Source of the DNA: Engraulis encrasicolus
Taxonomy: Eukaryota > Chordata > Actinopteri > Clupeiformes > Engraulidae
Direction of reading: 5' to 3'
Length of the DNA stretch: 64,000 bases
NCBI RefSeq assembly: GCF_034702125.1
Contig: NC_085865.1
Location: 27,345,540-27,409,539, forward strand
In this document: positions 1 through 11,467 of the stretch, piece by piece
How positions within the stretch are numbered: position 1 is the stretch's first letter
Layout of the letters: each line of letters starts with the position of its first letter
Translations under genes and position numbers: made by a program
Notes under the pieces: model-generated
Told to the model about the DNA's origin: nothing
Seen by the model: only the letters and a program-made list of their open reading frames with translations
Databases searched by the model: none

Positions 1-2484
1 GTTTGTCACAGAAAAAAGTGTTACGTTTTACATTTTGTGATATGTACCATGTGTGTGTCATGACTAAACTAATGGTTTGAAGGTAATAATGGACAATGAT
101 TCAATGCATAGTTGTCTTGTAACAACACAAAGGTCATACAGTAGGCCTACATGTATCGTATAGAGCCTTGCATACTCCCACAAGTAAATTAAAACATCAT
201 TAACGGCCAAAGAAACAAAGTGTTGCATACAGATGATTGGATTTCATTGTGTAAAGAATAGGTCATGTATATACCAATCATGGGCTTCACACAGCCCTTT
301 GGCACCTGAATAACAAATGAAAGAGTAAAGCGATACAACGATGTAGCAAACTGGAATACGGGTTAAACTTAGTGAGGAAGCAAATCTACACAGAAAAGCC
401 AGAGCCATGTTTTCTTGCCAAGTACTTTAATGGGCAGTAATGACTTAATTTCAATCCTCAGGGTGGCAACCAAGACCAATATAGAACTCTATTCTCAGTG
501 GAGGAACAATCCCACTGGGCATGGAAATGGGAGGGGAGGGAAACGAGTTTGAAGGGAAGGGAGTTTGGCTCTCAAAGGAACAAATCTAATTTTTGCATAA
601 AGCTCTGCTTTTTAACAAAGGAGAGAAAGGCAACAATGAAAGGAAGATTGCCGTGGAGTCATGGAAATGAAATTGAAAGAGAGAGGGAAGAGAATGATTA
701 TAGAAGAACTGTGCTGGATTTAATAGAATGTGTCCTTACACACTACAGTAGCAGGTGCAATCATACAACATAGCTAAAATTGCCCGCAGTTGAATATAAA
801 TTGTCTAAGCTAATAGTATGCCAAAGCTGAATTACTATAGATTTCTTCTGAATTAATATTCCCTGACAACAAAGGCCATTGAAGACTTATGTGTCAGAGC
901 CTTGTCGATTCTATTTCGGCCATAACATCCTTAGCTAATGCACTTTAAATGTAGACCTATCTTTGATCTTTGGCCTTAGACGATTTGGCTTTCAAGTTGG
1001 TTCAAAGAACTTATGGACAAAAATGGAAAATGTAAACCTTCAACCAGGTATTTTGTCTCACGGATACTATATGTGCTACATATTAGGCGTAATTCTATTT
1101 ATAATGTATAACAAAGCCACGTGTTGGCTAAAAAATAACATATTTAGTGTTGGCAGTAGTAAGACCAACTGGCCAAAACCTCGGTATGGTCAGGTGGTTC
1201 AAACAAGCAATCAAATGACCATACAGCCAAAGTGCAGGCTGCTGTTATTTGCTCCCCCGGAAGGAATCAGGCCAGATATAACAAGGATCCTGTCTGTTAG
1301 TTTGCTCACCTGTCTTTCTGTTTGGGTGTATCTGCACGCAGAGCTTTAGGTCGCCTACTGGTGGCGCTGCAACGTCACATGCATCAGGCATTGGCAAGGT
1401 GTCCAGGGTACCATCTCTAGAAACTGGAATATAGACACCTTTATCGTTTGTAAACAGATATGGCGTAATTTGGCTGCGTTCGCATCGTTGGAGCAGAATC
1501 AACCATGTACCGTTCATTTGTACAGAAATTATCCAAGTGTTTTGTCCGAAATAATAAAATGGATGGTGGCTCTCTCACACAGCACTGTCATCTCTATTAC
1601 TGTGTGAACAACGCTTGCAGCAAAGCAGAAAAAGTGAGGCAGTGGTGTCTTTCATAACACTGCAAATCTGTCAGTGTCCTGTTTTTCTCCCTGCCTCTTT
1701 GCTGTGACTCTGAGTTGACCTCTTTGTGCACTCTTTTTTTGAATTGAGGACAGCTGAGAGTAAAGTGGGGCTACAGCAATGTTTGCACAAAAGTCCACCA
1801 GTTCGGTGACAACAGTTGTCTTTGTAAGCTTTTTGCCCGACAACAATACAGCCACCTAGGCAACATGCCCTTTGCAAGAGATAAGAACATACTGTGAGAA
1901 ACATGAGGTATACTAAGTGCAACGATTGCAAAGTGCTTCAGCTATTGCTGAATGGAGCTCTCCTTTTGATGTCTACTTAGTTATCTCAATGGCACTTCAG
2001 AAGAGTGCCACCTGAAGAATGCATCTCTGTGGCGCGCTAACGGCAGACTATTTCAAAGCATCAAGAGGATTTATCACAAAAGGTGGCATGCCACAGAAAC
2101 TTAGAGCACACAAGATCACTGTGAGCTGACAAGTAAGAGCTAATCCTCTCTCTGCAGTGGCGGAAGGTCAGACATTTGCATGTGTCTCCTTTAAGCTGTG
2201 TATTTTAACACTTATTGGGGTCGTACATTTTGTCAAAGGGCTCAGCATGAGGCTAGCACTGACACTCACACATGCATGGGCATGCATACACAGGCAAATC
2301 ACCTTCATGAATCATCTTAGGCAGTCAAGTCAATCATTAACCAATCACCTCAACCAATCAACCAATCAACGCCCGGCCTCACCAGAGTACTGGTTGTACC
2401 ACTAATTCAGTTATCACCAGCACCTGTTATCACTCTGGTCACATGTTCAACATGTTGCTGTATTACTGTATCTCAAAGTCAATA
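1..2484. other. Unannotated, apparently unique sequence
   Basis: No coding exon, RNA gene or recognisable transposon could be supported here. Open frames are short and lack protein-like composition or splice context. A small cluster of CCAAT-containing repeats lies at about 2335-2373. Confidence 0.5.
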
Positions 2485-2966
2485 GACTATTACGACTTTG
2501 TTGCTGTCGACCAACATAGACGAAGCACGTGAGCGAGAACTTGTTGTCACGATGTGGGTGGTATGAAATACAGCGCATTTAAAGTCGGCCACAAATATGA
2601 ACGAGACGATGAGCTCGCACCAGCTTGCTCTACTAACACACCACCTGGCAGTACAGGCAGTGAGGAGGAGCTGAAGTGGGGAGCAGTGCAAACTTGTGTA
2701 GGGGTGTGAGACTAGACTCATATACACACGTGAGTGAGTTGTTGACCAACCAGTTCATGGGAGCGTGACTTCGGAGGCGGTCCGCAGACGAGCATCAACG
2801 GGGATAAGCAACTGCAGAGGTTGCAAGGTCTGACTGCAGTCGCATTCATCCCGCAATAGTTTGACACCATGTGACATCTCACCTCGTCGATGCAACATTT
2901 TTGAAGTTTGACAGGAAATCTAACCGTCATGCAGCATTTTCATCCAGAGTGCATTGCTGTCTAAAT
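2485..2966 (+). mobile_element. Half copy (single arm) of foldback element family A
   Basis: This stretch is similar over about 480 bp to both arms of the palindromic element at 31261-32243, with the same orientation as the right arm. It begins almost exactly at what is the centre of symmetry there (shared ACGACTTTGT) and ends near the shared outer motif GCATTGCTGTCT. It is therefore one arm without its partner. No transposase-like frame is visible and the superfamily is unknown. Confidence 0.7.
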
Positions 2967-3021
2967 GCGCATGCATGCGTTGATGACTAATCGAATGCCC
3001 TTAATGATCCAGGCCTTGCTA

Positions 3022-3095
3022 GGACGTGAAATGCCCAGATTGGATACTCCGCGGAGTTCACCAAAGAGTATCCAATCACTGGGCGTTTCACGTCC
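3022..3095. repeat. 74-nt hairpin, near-perfect inverted repeat
   Basis: The left arm starts GGACGTGAAATGCCCAG and runs into ATTGGATACTC. The reverse complement of the right arm is the same apart from one substitution and a 2-nt gap. The loop is about 16 nt. It lies just outside the family A arm. It may be a tiny MITE or, less likely, a hairpin RNA precursor. Confidence 0.7.
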
Positions 3096-3671
3096 GAGGT
3101 CAGGATCCTTGACTTCGAGATACAGCCCTCACTGTGTGCAAATTCTTGTTTTTATCACCTACGCTGTAGAAGGTTGTTTCAGCTTGTTCCTGACACAATT
3201 TTGGCCATTGTGCCAAGTATGCGGTGGAAGTGCAAGTTTGCGTCCATTCTTGGGAAACCATGACAGAGTGAGAACTTTGTAAAAGTAGTTTGGCAGAATA
3301 GTGTCCTTTCCACAAAAAAATCTCTTTTGAAGATTATTTTGAGGTGTGAGCTGTGAGATTTTCAATATGCTGTAGATTTTAGGCCTGATCACGAAGTCAC
3401 ATTTTGCAAAAAATATTAAATTATTTCCACATCTATCTAATAGTTCAAGAAATGTCTGTCTGGATCTCTGTGACCCGCATAACTCCCGTATCACAGCACC
3501 ATAAGATCTCAAAGTTGGAAGGTGACTTGGCCATGGTATGGTGGGTTGCAGCGCAATGTTGACATTTGGATATAAAATAGTGAAGATGTTACTTAAACTT
3601 CAATTTTCACTCAAACTAATTTTCACTCAACCAGCTGATTGCGCAACAAACATTCGGACATCGCAACCAGC

Positions 3672-5311
3672 CAATTCGCCTTTGGCTAAGCCCCGCCCTC
3701 TTTAGTTACAGTTGCTAGGTCGGACAGATAAACTTTCAATGCTGAGATATCAACGTGATTTATGCAGTGACTGCAAATCGCAGCAGTTATTCACTCATAA
3801 TAAATAAAAAACGCATTCATAGTATTGTGAATATAAGTATTTATTTTCTGAACGGTCATGCGATGCATCACAGCTGTTATGGGCTCTTCTATGGGTATCG
3901 ATAGGCATTGTAACCAGCACCATGGTAAGCTGAGCTCGCATCTTTTGAGCCCTGACTCAAACTTGCTAGACGAAAACGAAATCACACAACTTAATGGCTG
4001 TAGTCATCTTCAAAGCTACCACAGCAATGTGTAACATTAACGTTTGGCGTTTATATCTTCAGTAGCTTAACAAAGTCACGTCCATCAGCTGCNCAACATG
4101 ATCTCCAAAAATTCTGTGCTCCTGGACACGGATGTTAAGGGCACAAAATCCGTGTCCAGGAGCACGGATTTTGCCAAAATTCCGTGCTCCTGGACACGGA
4201 ATTGTTTTCCGTGCTCCTGGACACGGAATTGTTTTCTGTGATGGACACAGAGAAGTGCTCTCTCTATAGGCTACTCCCACAGCTCTATGTTTCCACAGTC
4301 TTGTGTTTTCTCAGGACTTTTCTAATTTCAAATATTTTTTCTCAAAATAACATTTCCTACTGACAGGTTAGGGTTAGGGATTGTTTTGGTCTGGGCACAG
4401 CTAGTTTTGTTTCATTCATTATATTAATTTGATAGCCTAGCAACCAACTGGAAAAGGTATTTCTCAAAAATATGTCTTTAATGACAGGTTAAGGTTAGGG
4501 AATGTTTTGGTCAGGGCACAACTTAAATTGCTATAGCCTTATTTTGTTTAGGATTAGCATTTGTTATGTATTTTCTAATGATAGACTTACACAGTGCTGT
4601 GGTAATAGCCTATAGAAAGCACTTCCGTGTGCCCATCACGGAAAACAATTCTGTGTCCAGGAGCACGGAAAACAATTCCGTGACCAGGAGCACGGAATTT
4701 TGGCAAAATCCGTGCTCCTGGACACGAATTTCGGATCCTTAACATCCGTGTCCAGGAGCACAGAATTTTTGGAGATCAGGCTGAGCTGCTAGTCAAAACA
4801 ATCCTGACGTGACTGATAGTTAACTTTGCTAGCGGTGTTTCTTCATTAATTAGGTCAGAAATCCAAAATCCTACTCTGAAACAGGTTCGTGGTTTGCTTA
4901 CAACCTTACTGAAAAGGGATATGAATGAGATGGTGTCATGATCGGAGCACACAAAGTATGTTTTTGATCCGTGTGCTTTCTAGTCGAGTGTGAGGCTGCC
5001 GAGACCCTTCAAGGCAGACTATCCAGCTGCTATAATATTAGTCCGGTTTTAGGTAAAGAGGAAAGTGATTACCACCTGTTACATCGCGGGGAAAATTACA
5101 CATTTGTCACTAATACCCCAGGCACAATTTCCAATCATATTTTAATAATAATACGACCGTATCTCGCTAACTACTTGAAAACATGCGATTTCAGCATTGA
5201 GTTCAATGGAGCGCTGTCAAAACTGTCCGAGGTTTGTCCGAGGTCGTCCTTTTGCTGCGCTGTGATTGGTCAAAAAGCACTTTAGGGCGGGCCTTAGCCA
5301 AAGGTAAATTG
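3672..5311. mobile_element. Putative TIR element hosting H1 copy 1
   Basis: The left end reads CAATTCGCCTTTGGCTAAGC and the inverted right end reads CAATTTACCTTTGGCTAAGG, each followed by CCCGCCC. Further inside, CAATGCTGA recurs in inverted orientation. H1 copy 1 interrupts it. No clear target duplication was found, so extent and class are uncertain. A 104-codon open frame inside (4971-5285) resembles no protein family I recognise. Confidence 0.4.
4094..4783 (+). mobile_element. Palindromic hairpin element H1, copy 1
   Basis: The ends are inverted: TGATCTCCAAAAATTCTGTG on the left and its reverse complement on the right. Next to each end, the 14-bp motif GTGTCCAGGAGCAC and its reverse complement recur several times, separated by GGAATTGTTTTCC-like spacers. 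The interior has two copies of a core containing GACAGGTTAGG and GTTTTGGTC. Flanks AGCTGC(N) and AGCTGCT suggest a 7-bp target duplication. The only ambiguous base in the window (4093) is at the left junction. A second copy lies inverted at 59717-60410. Confidence 0.8.
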
Positions 5312-5324
5312 TGCAGGGTCATCC

Positions 5325-5911
5325 CTATGTTCCCTGGGTCCTATGTCCCCCGCAATCGGGGAACTTAGGACCCTTTTTTCAAAAAAGGGTTCTATGTTCC
5401 CCGCTGCTTCAAGACTAAGCGCAGGTTGTTACACCTCTGACAGGTTAGGTTTAGGGATAGTTTTGGCCACGGCATCAATTTACAACTTAGGAACATTGCA
5501 TTACTGACGGGTTAGGTTTAGGGATGGTTTTGGGAAGGGCACAATTTGAAAACTTGGAAACATACAATGCGGGGAACTTAGGACCCTTTTTTCAAAAAAG
5601 GGTTCTATGTTCCCCGCTGCTTCCGAGTAGATTGCTGCCGCATGGCAAAGCGCAGGTTGTTGTTGCACCTCTGACAGATTAGGTTTAGGCATAGTTTTGG
5701 TCAGAGCACAAATTTAAAACTCAGAAACATTGCATTACTGACAGGTTAAGTTTAGGGATGGTTTTGGGAAGGGCACAATTTGAAAAGTCGGAAACATACA
5801 ATGCGGGGAACATAGAACCCTTTTTTGTAGAAAAATGATCCTAAGTTCCCCAGTCCCATACAAAGACAGGGGAACATAGGACCTGGGGAACGTAGGACCC
5901 GGGGAACATAT
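5325..5911. mobile_element. Palindromic hairpin element H2 with internal tandem duplication
   Basis: The outer ends are inverted: TATGTTCCCTGGGTCC on the left and GGACCCGGGGAACATA on the right. Inside, the block GGGGAACTTAGGACCC recurs at about 5358, 5571 and (diverged) 5805. Each is a local hairpin followed by a spacer with the GACAGGTTAGG core, giving tandem units of 213 and 234 bp. No coding sequence is visible. Confidence 0.7.
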
Positions 5912-5966
5912 GTACACTCCCGATTGCGCAACATTCCAAGCACTTAGCGCATCAGACACCTGCTAC

Positions 5967-7758
5967 CAGGGGCGGAGTGGGAAGAGTATTCCCACCGGGA
6001 GAATTTTTCCCTTAGCGGCCCTTTTTACCCCTCCACCAACACCAAAAAAAAAAAAACAACAACAACAACGCGAACAACATGGTTCCCTAACCAAAAAGAC
6101 AAAAAACACGAAATCTGCAGTCGTAGGTGTACTACATGTGGACATTAGTGTTGTCAAAATATCAACCTGAAGTGGAGAATTGTAGCCTACACTTGTCTTG
6201 ATGAAATAGGCCTACACAGCCATCATCACAGTCCAAAGCATTTACCATAGAACATTGCAGGTTAGGCTACACCACGCTACTGTTCCATGAAAATGTGCAC
6301 TCCACTGTCATTTTGACAGTTTGTAGGCCAATTGAAATATCGTAAAAGAGTCATTTATGTAGCCATTTATGTATTAAGCCATTTATGTAGCCCCTCCCTT
6401 TACCATTCAGATAAATAAGCGGACCAAAGTGGGTTCCTGTTGAGCTAGAGCAAGTATGTGTACCTGTAATGCAGTTACCTTAAGTGAGTGGAGTCTGACA
6501 AGTACTATAAGATATTTAAAAATAGAAGTATTTATTTTAATACCAAAAAGGTTCAATAGTAAAACAAATAAAACAGTGTAATTGCCCCTCTTTCACTAGT
6601 TATAAAGAAACAAAATTCACAAACCAAAAATGCATAAGTGGGGTAGCTCCCACTATGACCTAGCCTAGATATAAGCCCAGGCAAACTCACAAAAAAACAA
6701 TAAAAGATAAGGTACTCACTAGTACACTTCAAGTCCTAGACTCTTACTATTAGATTTTTACTCTTTAACAGGAAGACAGGATGAGCACGGGCACAAAGTT
6801 TTGAGTGTGGGGATTTTTAGAAGAGTAGGCTATAGCTTACAAAGAGTCTGTACATTGTGCAATAAACCCACCATGCAGCAACTAAGCCAAACCTAGGCTA
6901 CTTCAAAGCACAACCATAAGTAAACAAAATGAATAACCAAACGGTGTAGGCCTACCTTAAAACGCTGTCTTCGTCGCAGCAAATGTCTTTGTTTCTTGCA
7001 ATTACATTTTAATCCACAGTTTAGGCTACACACCCAGCACTGCTCACATCAGAATCTTGTGTGGTAATTATTTTGTTCCATTTCTTCAGACATTACATAG
7101 GCTACATCCTAAATGTGCCACATATAAATATATGTATGATATAACATTATTTCGACTGTAAGGAGATATAGGCCTACCGCTAGTTCTAACAAACCAATGC
7201 CATCAAAACATGTACAACGTGTTTTCCTGCTTAGCTGCAGTTCACCTCCTTACCACTTGGTGGAGTCTGTTCGTAACCCAAGTCAATAACCACAGAGCAA
7301 GTGAATCTGGACTGGCAGACTGTAAACTGTAACAGTCATGTGGAAATCGGAAAATAAATCACAACTTACTAATATTTCCATTCCTTGGTAACCAATCTAA
7401 ATATCACAGGTTCTTGAAATACTGAAAACGAAACTATGTTACTAAGATCTAGTAAACTTCCGCGATCTACGGTGTATGAACATTATCAGTAGTGAAGGGG
7501 TGTGGCCAATTTACTGTTTGACACCGTCACTGAGGTATTGCGGTCGCATAGACGGTATATATAGTGGTGAGTCAACTTCTCACGTTATAATTGTTCAATC
7601 TTCGATAAGTCAGAGAAATACTATGAGACCGTCTGAGAATATAATATGGCTAATCACTTTGGGGCCGATTGAGAACATAATGCGGCCGCTATAATATATT
7701 TCGCGGCCGCGGCCCACCGGGACAAGTCCCCGATCTCCCGATGGCCACTCCGCGCCTG
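5967..7758. mobile_element. hAT-type DNA transposon, non-autonomous, 1792 bp
   Basis: The left terminus CAGGGGCGGAGTGG pairs with the inverted right terminus CAGGCGCGGAGTGG. The element is flanked by a perfect 8-bp target duplication, CCTGCTAC, at 5959-5966 and 7759-7766. CAG-type termini plus 8-bp duplications are diagnostic of hAT elements. The AT-rich interior has no long open frame and an A/CAA-rich tract at 6042-6069, so this is a deletion derivative or a decayed copy. Confidence 0.9.
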
Positions 7759-8071
7759 CCTGCTACCACACACACTACCACACACACTGCGCTTCGAGTG
7801 GGCTGTCGCAGTGTTCAATACTCACAGACTCCAGTGCACAAATAATTAGAACGGTCCAAGGTGTAAGTAAAGCTGGCGTCTGCAAAAAAGTAATGGGAAT
7901 GGCCGCAGGTTTGCCGTTTTGTCCCACTATGCAACAGCTGAACAGAGTTTGGCTGGAGGGTACGCTACGCTTAGCCAGTGGCGGACTTAGCAATTTGGGG
8001 GCCTAAGGCGAAATTAGCTAGGGGGCCCATCGGCCCACCCAAGTGTTAACCCCCCCCCACCCCCCTTAAAA

Positions 8072-8072
<1 letters not shown>

Positions 8073-8108
<36 letters not shown>
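8073..8108. repeat. (AAT)n microsatellite
   Basis: An uninterrupted AAT trinucleotide tract following a C-rich run inside the 4.2-kb hAT element. Confidence 0.95.
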
Positions 8109-8301
8109 GGCTTGCTTAGGGAAGATGCTTAGCTCACAGCATCTACACAATTCAAAAACCAAGCTCTCTACAACAGTCAGAAGGCCTTGTGAACATAATG
8201 TGCTTGGGCACAGTTTTGCTTTAATTTAGACAGCATTCAATGTTGACATATTCAACATTGCAATCTTCACATGCGCATCAATCAATTACACATGGGCATC
8301 A

Positions 8302-8393
<92 letters not shown>
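8302..8393. repeat. (TC)n(CA)n compound microsatellite
   Basis: A short TC run leads directly into about 39 uninterrupted CA units. Open frames across it are artefacts of the repeat. Confidence 0.98.
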
Positions 8394-8395
<2 letters not shown>

Positions 8396-8646
8396 GCCTC
8401 TCTAGCCTGGTGACAAGATGCACCTCTGACGACGCATTTCAAAGCAACCAACAGAGGAGTAGCTGCATTTTGCCCAAATGCCAACACCGCCACCACACCA
8501 ACTGTGTGTGCACATGACGTATGGTATGCCGAGCAGCAAGCATCTCAAACTGAATACAAAACAAAACACCACGGCGGGTGAAATTCAAAGCAACCAACTG
8601 AGGCATAGTAGCAATAGTTCCAATTGCCATCACACAGACACACGCG

Positions 8647-8647
<1 letters not shown>

Positions 8648-8680
<33 letters not shown>
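8648..8680. repeat. (CA)n microsatellite
   Basis: About 16 uninterrupted CA units within the hAT element, some 250 bp from the larger CA array. Confidence 0.98.
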
Positions 8681-8682
<2 letters not shown>

Positions 8683-9064
8683 GTGACTTACTATGAGTAG
8701 ATTGTCTTTTGTCAATCATGCGTCAGCGTTTCACCAAGCTGAACTTCCACATCTCACCTCCTGTTAGCATCCAGAACTAGCCAACAATATCGCTACATAA
8801 CGCAGTTGATTAGCCAATAAAAACTACAGCATATCTACATGTAGAGCTGTGGGTGACATGTCAGCTGTTCTGCGCTTTTCTGAATCTCGCCACATCGCTT
8901 CAAGTTATCGAATGTTCCTCGAAGGCTGCATGCTTGTTTAAGCCTTTCCAAATTTCGATAGCATGTTTCTGAAATCATTTCAGATAGATTTATAAGGTTG
9001 AACTTGTGTCTGATGATACAGTAACTGATGCACTGTCTGCAAGCGCTTAAAGGCTGCGTCCTTT

Positions 9065-9256
9065 TCAATGGAATAACTTACTCGAGCCAATCCCAGTGCC
9101 TAGGAAAACGAACGTCTTTTTGAACCAAAATATCTCACGGCTCACGGGGTATTCTTTCAGCAAAACCTGATTGGGTTTATCAGTGCCGAGGTCATTCGCA
9201 GATCCATCAGTGGGGATAGCCACAGTAGTCGACCTGCTAGTGCTACTGTAGGGCAC
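9065..9256 (-). pseudogene. Possible hAT transposase N-terminal remnant
   Basis: A 63-codon minus-strand frame contains SANDLGTDKPNQVLLKEYP. This faintly resembles the segment just before the zinc-finger region of hAT-family transposases of the ZMYM-like type, where a D-L-G-x-x-x-P pattern precedes a (K/Q)-x-(F/Y)-P pattern. Its position inside a verified hAT element supports the idea. No catalytic residues or continuous reading frame are visible, so this is a weak inference. Confidence 0.3.
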
Positions 9257-9458
9257 CGCTTCCTTGTCGGCACGGCTGTCAATGGTCAGGATCCACGGAG
9301 ATAGTTCAGGCTTCTAACATATCATGTCGTGGGTAATCCAAAGTTACCGATGTTGGAGTTTTAAAACATTTACGCATAGTGGTATCCATATTCAGGAAAA
9401 CACAAAACTTTCATGTCTGCTTGCAATCCTCCTTCCCCACCACGTCATTTTTGGAGTT

Positions 9459-11467
9459 GGGTCATTCCATGTCAATTCACATGATTCCCTAGAATCTCCC
9501 CACATGACCGTCTCCGATTTACCCGATATTTCACATACAGGTACCTTTTGATGTCTATTGAAAGAATACCAAGTATTAGCACCCTACGTCCAACGGCTGC
9601 AGAGATGAAGCCCTCCAAAGTTCGGGTGCCATGCACACTTTTCTAGCCTGTGAATTGCATACAAAATTTACAAGCAGATTTTGACACCTCTGGTTTTAGT
9701 TTCAAGGAAGATACAGGCCTAAAAATCACCATGGCCCCTCAATATGACCCCGTCTACCAGATGATGTACTTACAAATGGTATGCCTTGATTGTTTTTGGC
9801 TATATTAAGCCTTAAAAACTGAATTTGTGAAGAGCGTGATGAAGAGTCTTGCCTTTTTGGGGTTCCAGAACTTGGACACTATGTATGCTTTGGGAGTTAT
9901 AATTGATTTTCCATCATATTTGGGAACTGTACAGTGTATTCCGAAAAATGTAGGGCGCCCAGACTTTAAAAGATAAAATAGGAGGGACTCAAAAACAGCT
10001 TTGAGACAAAATGACCTTACGGTACCCTCTACTTCAGGCCTCAAATTAACCATGTGGGCACTTGATGACTGGAACGCCCTTTTAACCCCATGTACAGTAG
10101 CACTGTATCAAACATTCAAGCTTGGAAAAACTTTGCTTTTCAAAGTTCTTCATATAAATCTTGGCCTTCAAAGTATATGTTTTTCTCTATATCTTATCAC
10201 AGTGTCTTTTGTCTGCTGCCATCTGCTGGTCTAAAAAAGTAACAACAACGTAATGTAAGAAGACAAAAGGGGCAGGGAAATGTTGCCCATAATTTACCAA
10301 TAAAGCACTGTAATTATACAGTATATTGCTATATTAATTATGATTTTTGACAAGCATGATGAATATTTCTAGTTTAAATAATTTCCTAAGTGTGACTGCT
10401 TAATACTCAATCATGATGCCAGTCCCAAGATGGCCTCAACCCTGCACTACATTTCTACCAGACATGGGGGTGGGTGTGTCCTGGTGGAAATGTAATCATG
10501 ATTGAGCATTCTGCATAATGCTTGTTAAAATCATAATTAATATATATCAATATACTGTAGAATTAAAGTGCTTTATTGGTAGCCTAGCGAGCTTAAACCC
10601 CTAGGGGCGTCTAGATTTCTAGGCTACTTTATTGGTAAATTATGGGCAAGATTTTTCAGCCCCTTTTGTTTTCTTACATTGCGCTGTTGTTACGTTCTTT
10701 GACCAGCAGATGGCGGCAGACAAAACGGACACTGTGATAAGACATAGACAAAAACATGTACTTTGAAGGCCAAGATTAATATGAAGAACTTTGAAAAACA
10801 AAGTTTTTCCAAGCTTGAATGTTTGATACAGTGCTACTGTACATGGGGTGAAAAGGGCGTTCCAGTCATCAAGTGCCCACATGGTTAATTTGAGGCCTGA
10901 AGTAGAGGGTACCGTAAGGTCATTTTGTCCAAAAGCTGTTTTTGAGTCCCTCCTATTCCATCATTAAAAGTCTGAGCGCCCTAATTTTTTTTTGGAATAT
11001 ACTGTACAGTTCCCAAATATGATGGAAAATCAACTATAACTTCCAAAACATACATAGTTTCCAAGATCTGGCACCCCAAAATGGCAAGACCCTTCATCAT
11101 GGTTTTCACAAATTCAATTTTTAAGGCTTAATATAGCCAAAAATAATCAAGGCATGCTATTCGTAAGTACATCATCTGGTAGACGGGTTCATATTGAGGG
11201 GCCATGGTGATTTTTAGGCCTGTATCTTCCTTCAAACTAAAACCAGGGGTATCAAAATCTGCTTGTAAATTTTATATACAATTCACATGCTTGAAAAGTG
11301 GGCATGGCACCCCAACTTCGGAGGGCTTCATCTCCGCAACCGTTGGACGTAGGGTGCTAATACTTGGTATTCTTTCAATTGACATCAAAAGGTACCTGTA
11401 TGTGAGATATCGGGTAAATCGGAGAGGGTCATGTGGGGAAGGCGTGTGAATTGACATGGAATGACCC
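9459..11467. mobile_element. Long foldback (palindromic) element, about 2 kb, nested in hAT
   Basis: Both ends read GGGTCATTCCATGTCAATTC in inverted orientation. The arms stay alignable for about 900 bp each towards a centre near 10440-10500. A possible 4-bp duplication, AGTT, flanks the element. Mirror-image short open frames in the two arms (10001-10234 plus, 10640-10882 minus) encode nearly the same peptide only because the arms are inverted copies. No transposase is recognised. The right arm carries a further 47-bp insertion. Confidence 0.85.
10580..10626. mobile_element. 47-bp TIR insertion with 9-bp target duplication
   Basis: The insert begins TAGCCTAG and ends CTAGGCTA. It is flanked by CTTTATTGG on both sides (10571-10579 and 10627-10635). 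The left arm of the surrounding palindrome, near 10295-10310, has a single CTTTATTGG and no insert, so it is the empty site. The 9-bp duplication and TAGCC ends match the style of the element at 51802-53011. This is probably an extreme internal-deletion derivative. Confidence 0.75.

Noticed and set aside
4971..5285. 104-codon open frame near a repeat
   Set aside because: It lies inside a putative TIR element and has no similarity to any transposase or other family I recognise.
4360..5760. Interstitial telomere-like TTAGGG
   Set aside because: The TTAGGG units are isolated or paired within a longer conserved core of hairpin elements and do not form a telomeric array.
10001..10882. Pair of similar small proteins on opposite strands
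   Set aside because: The two frames (10001-10234 plus, 10640-10882 minus) are the same sequence in the two arms of a foldback element, so their similarity reflects the palindrome, not coding constraint.
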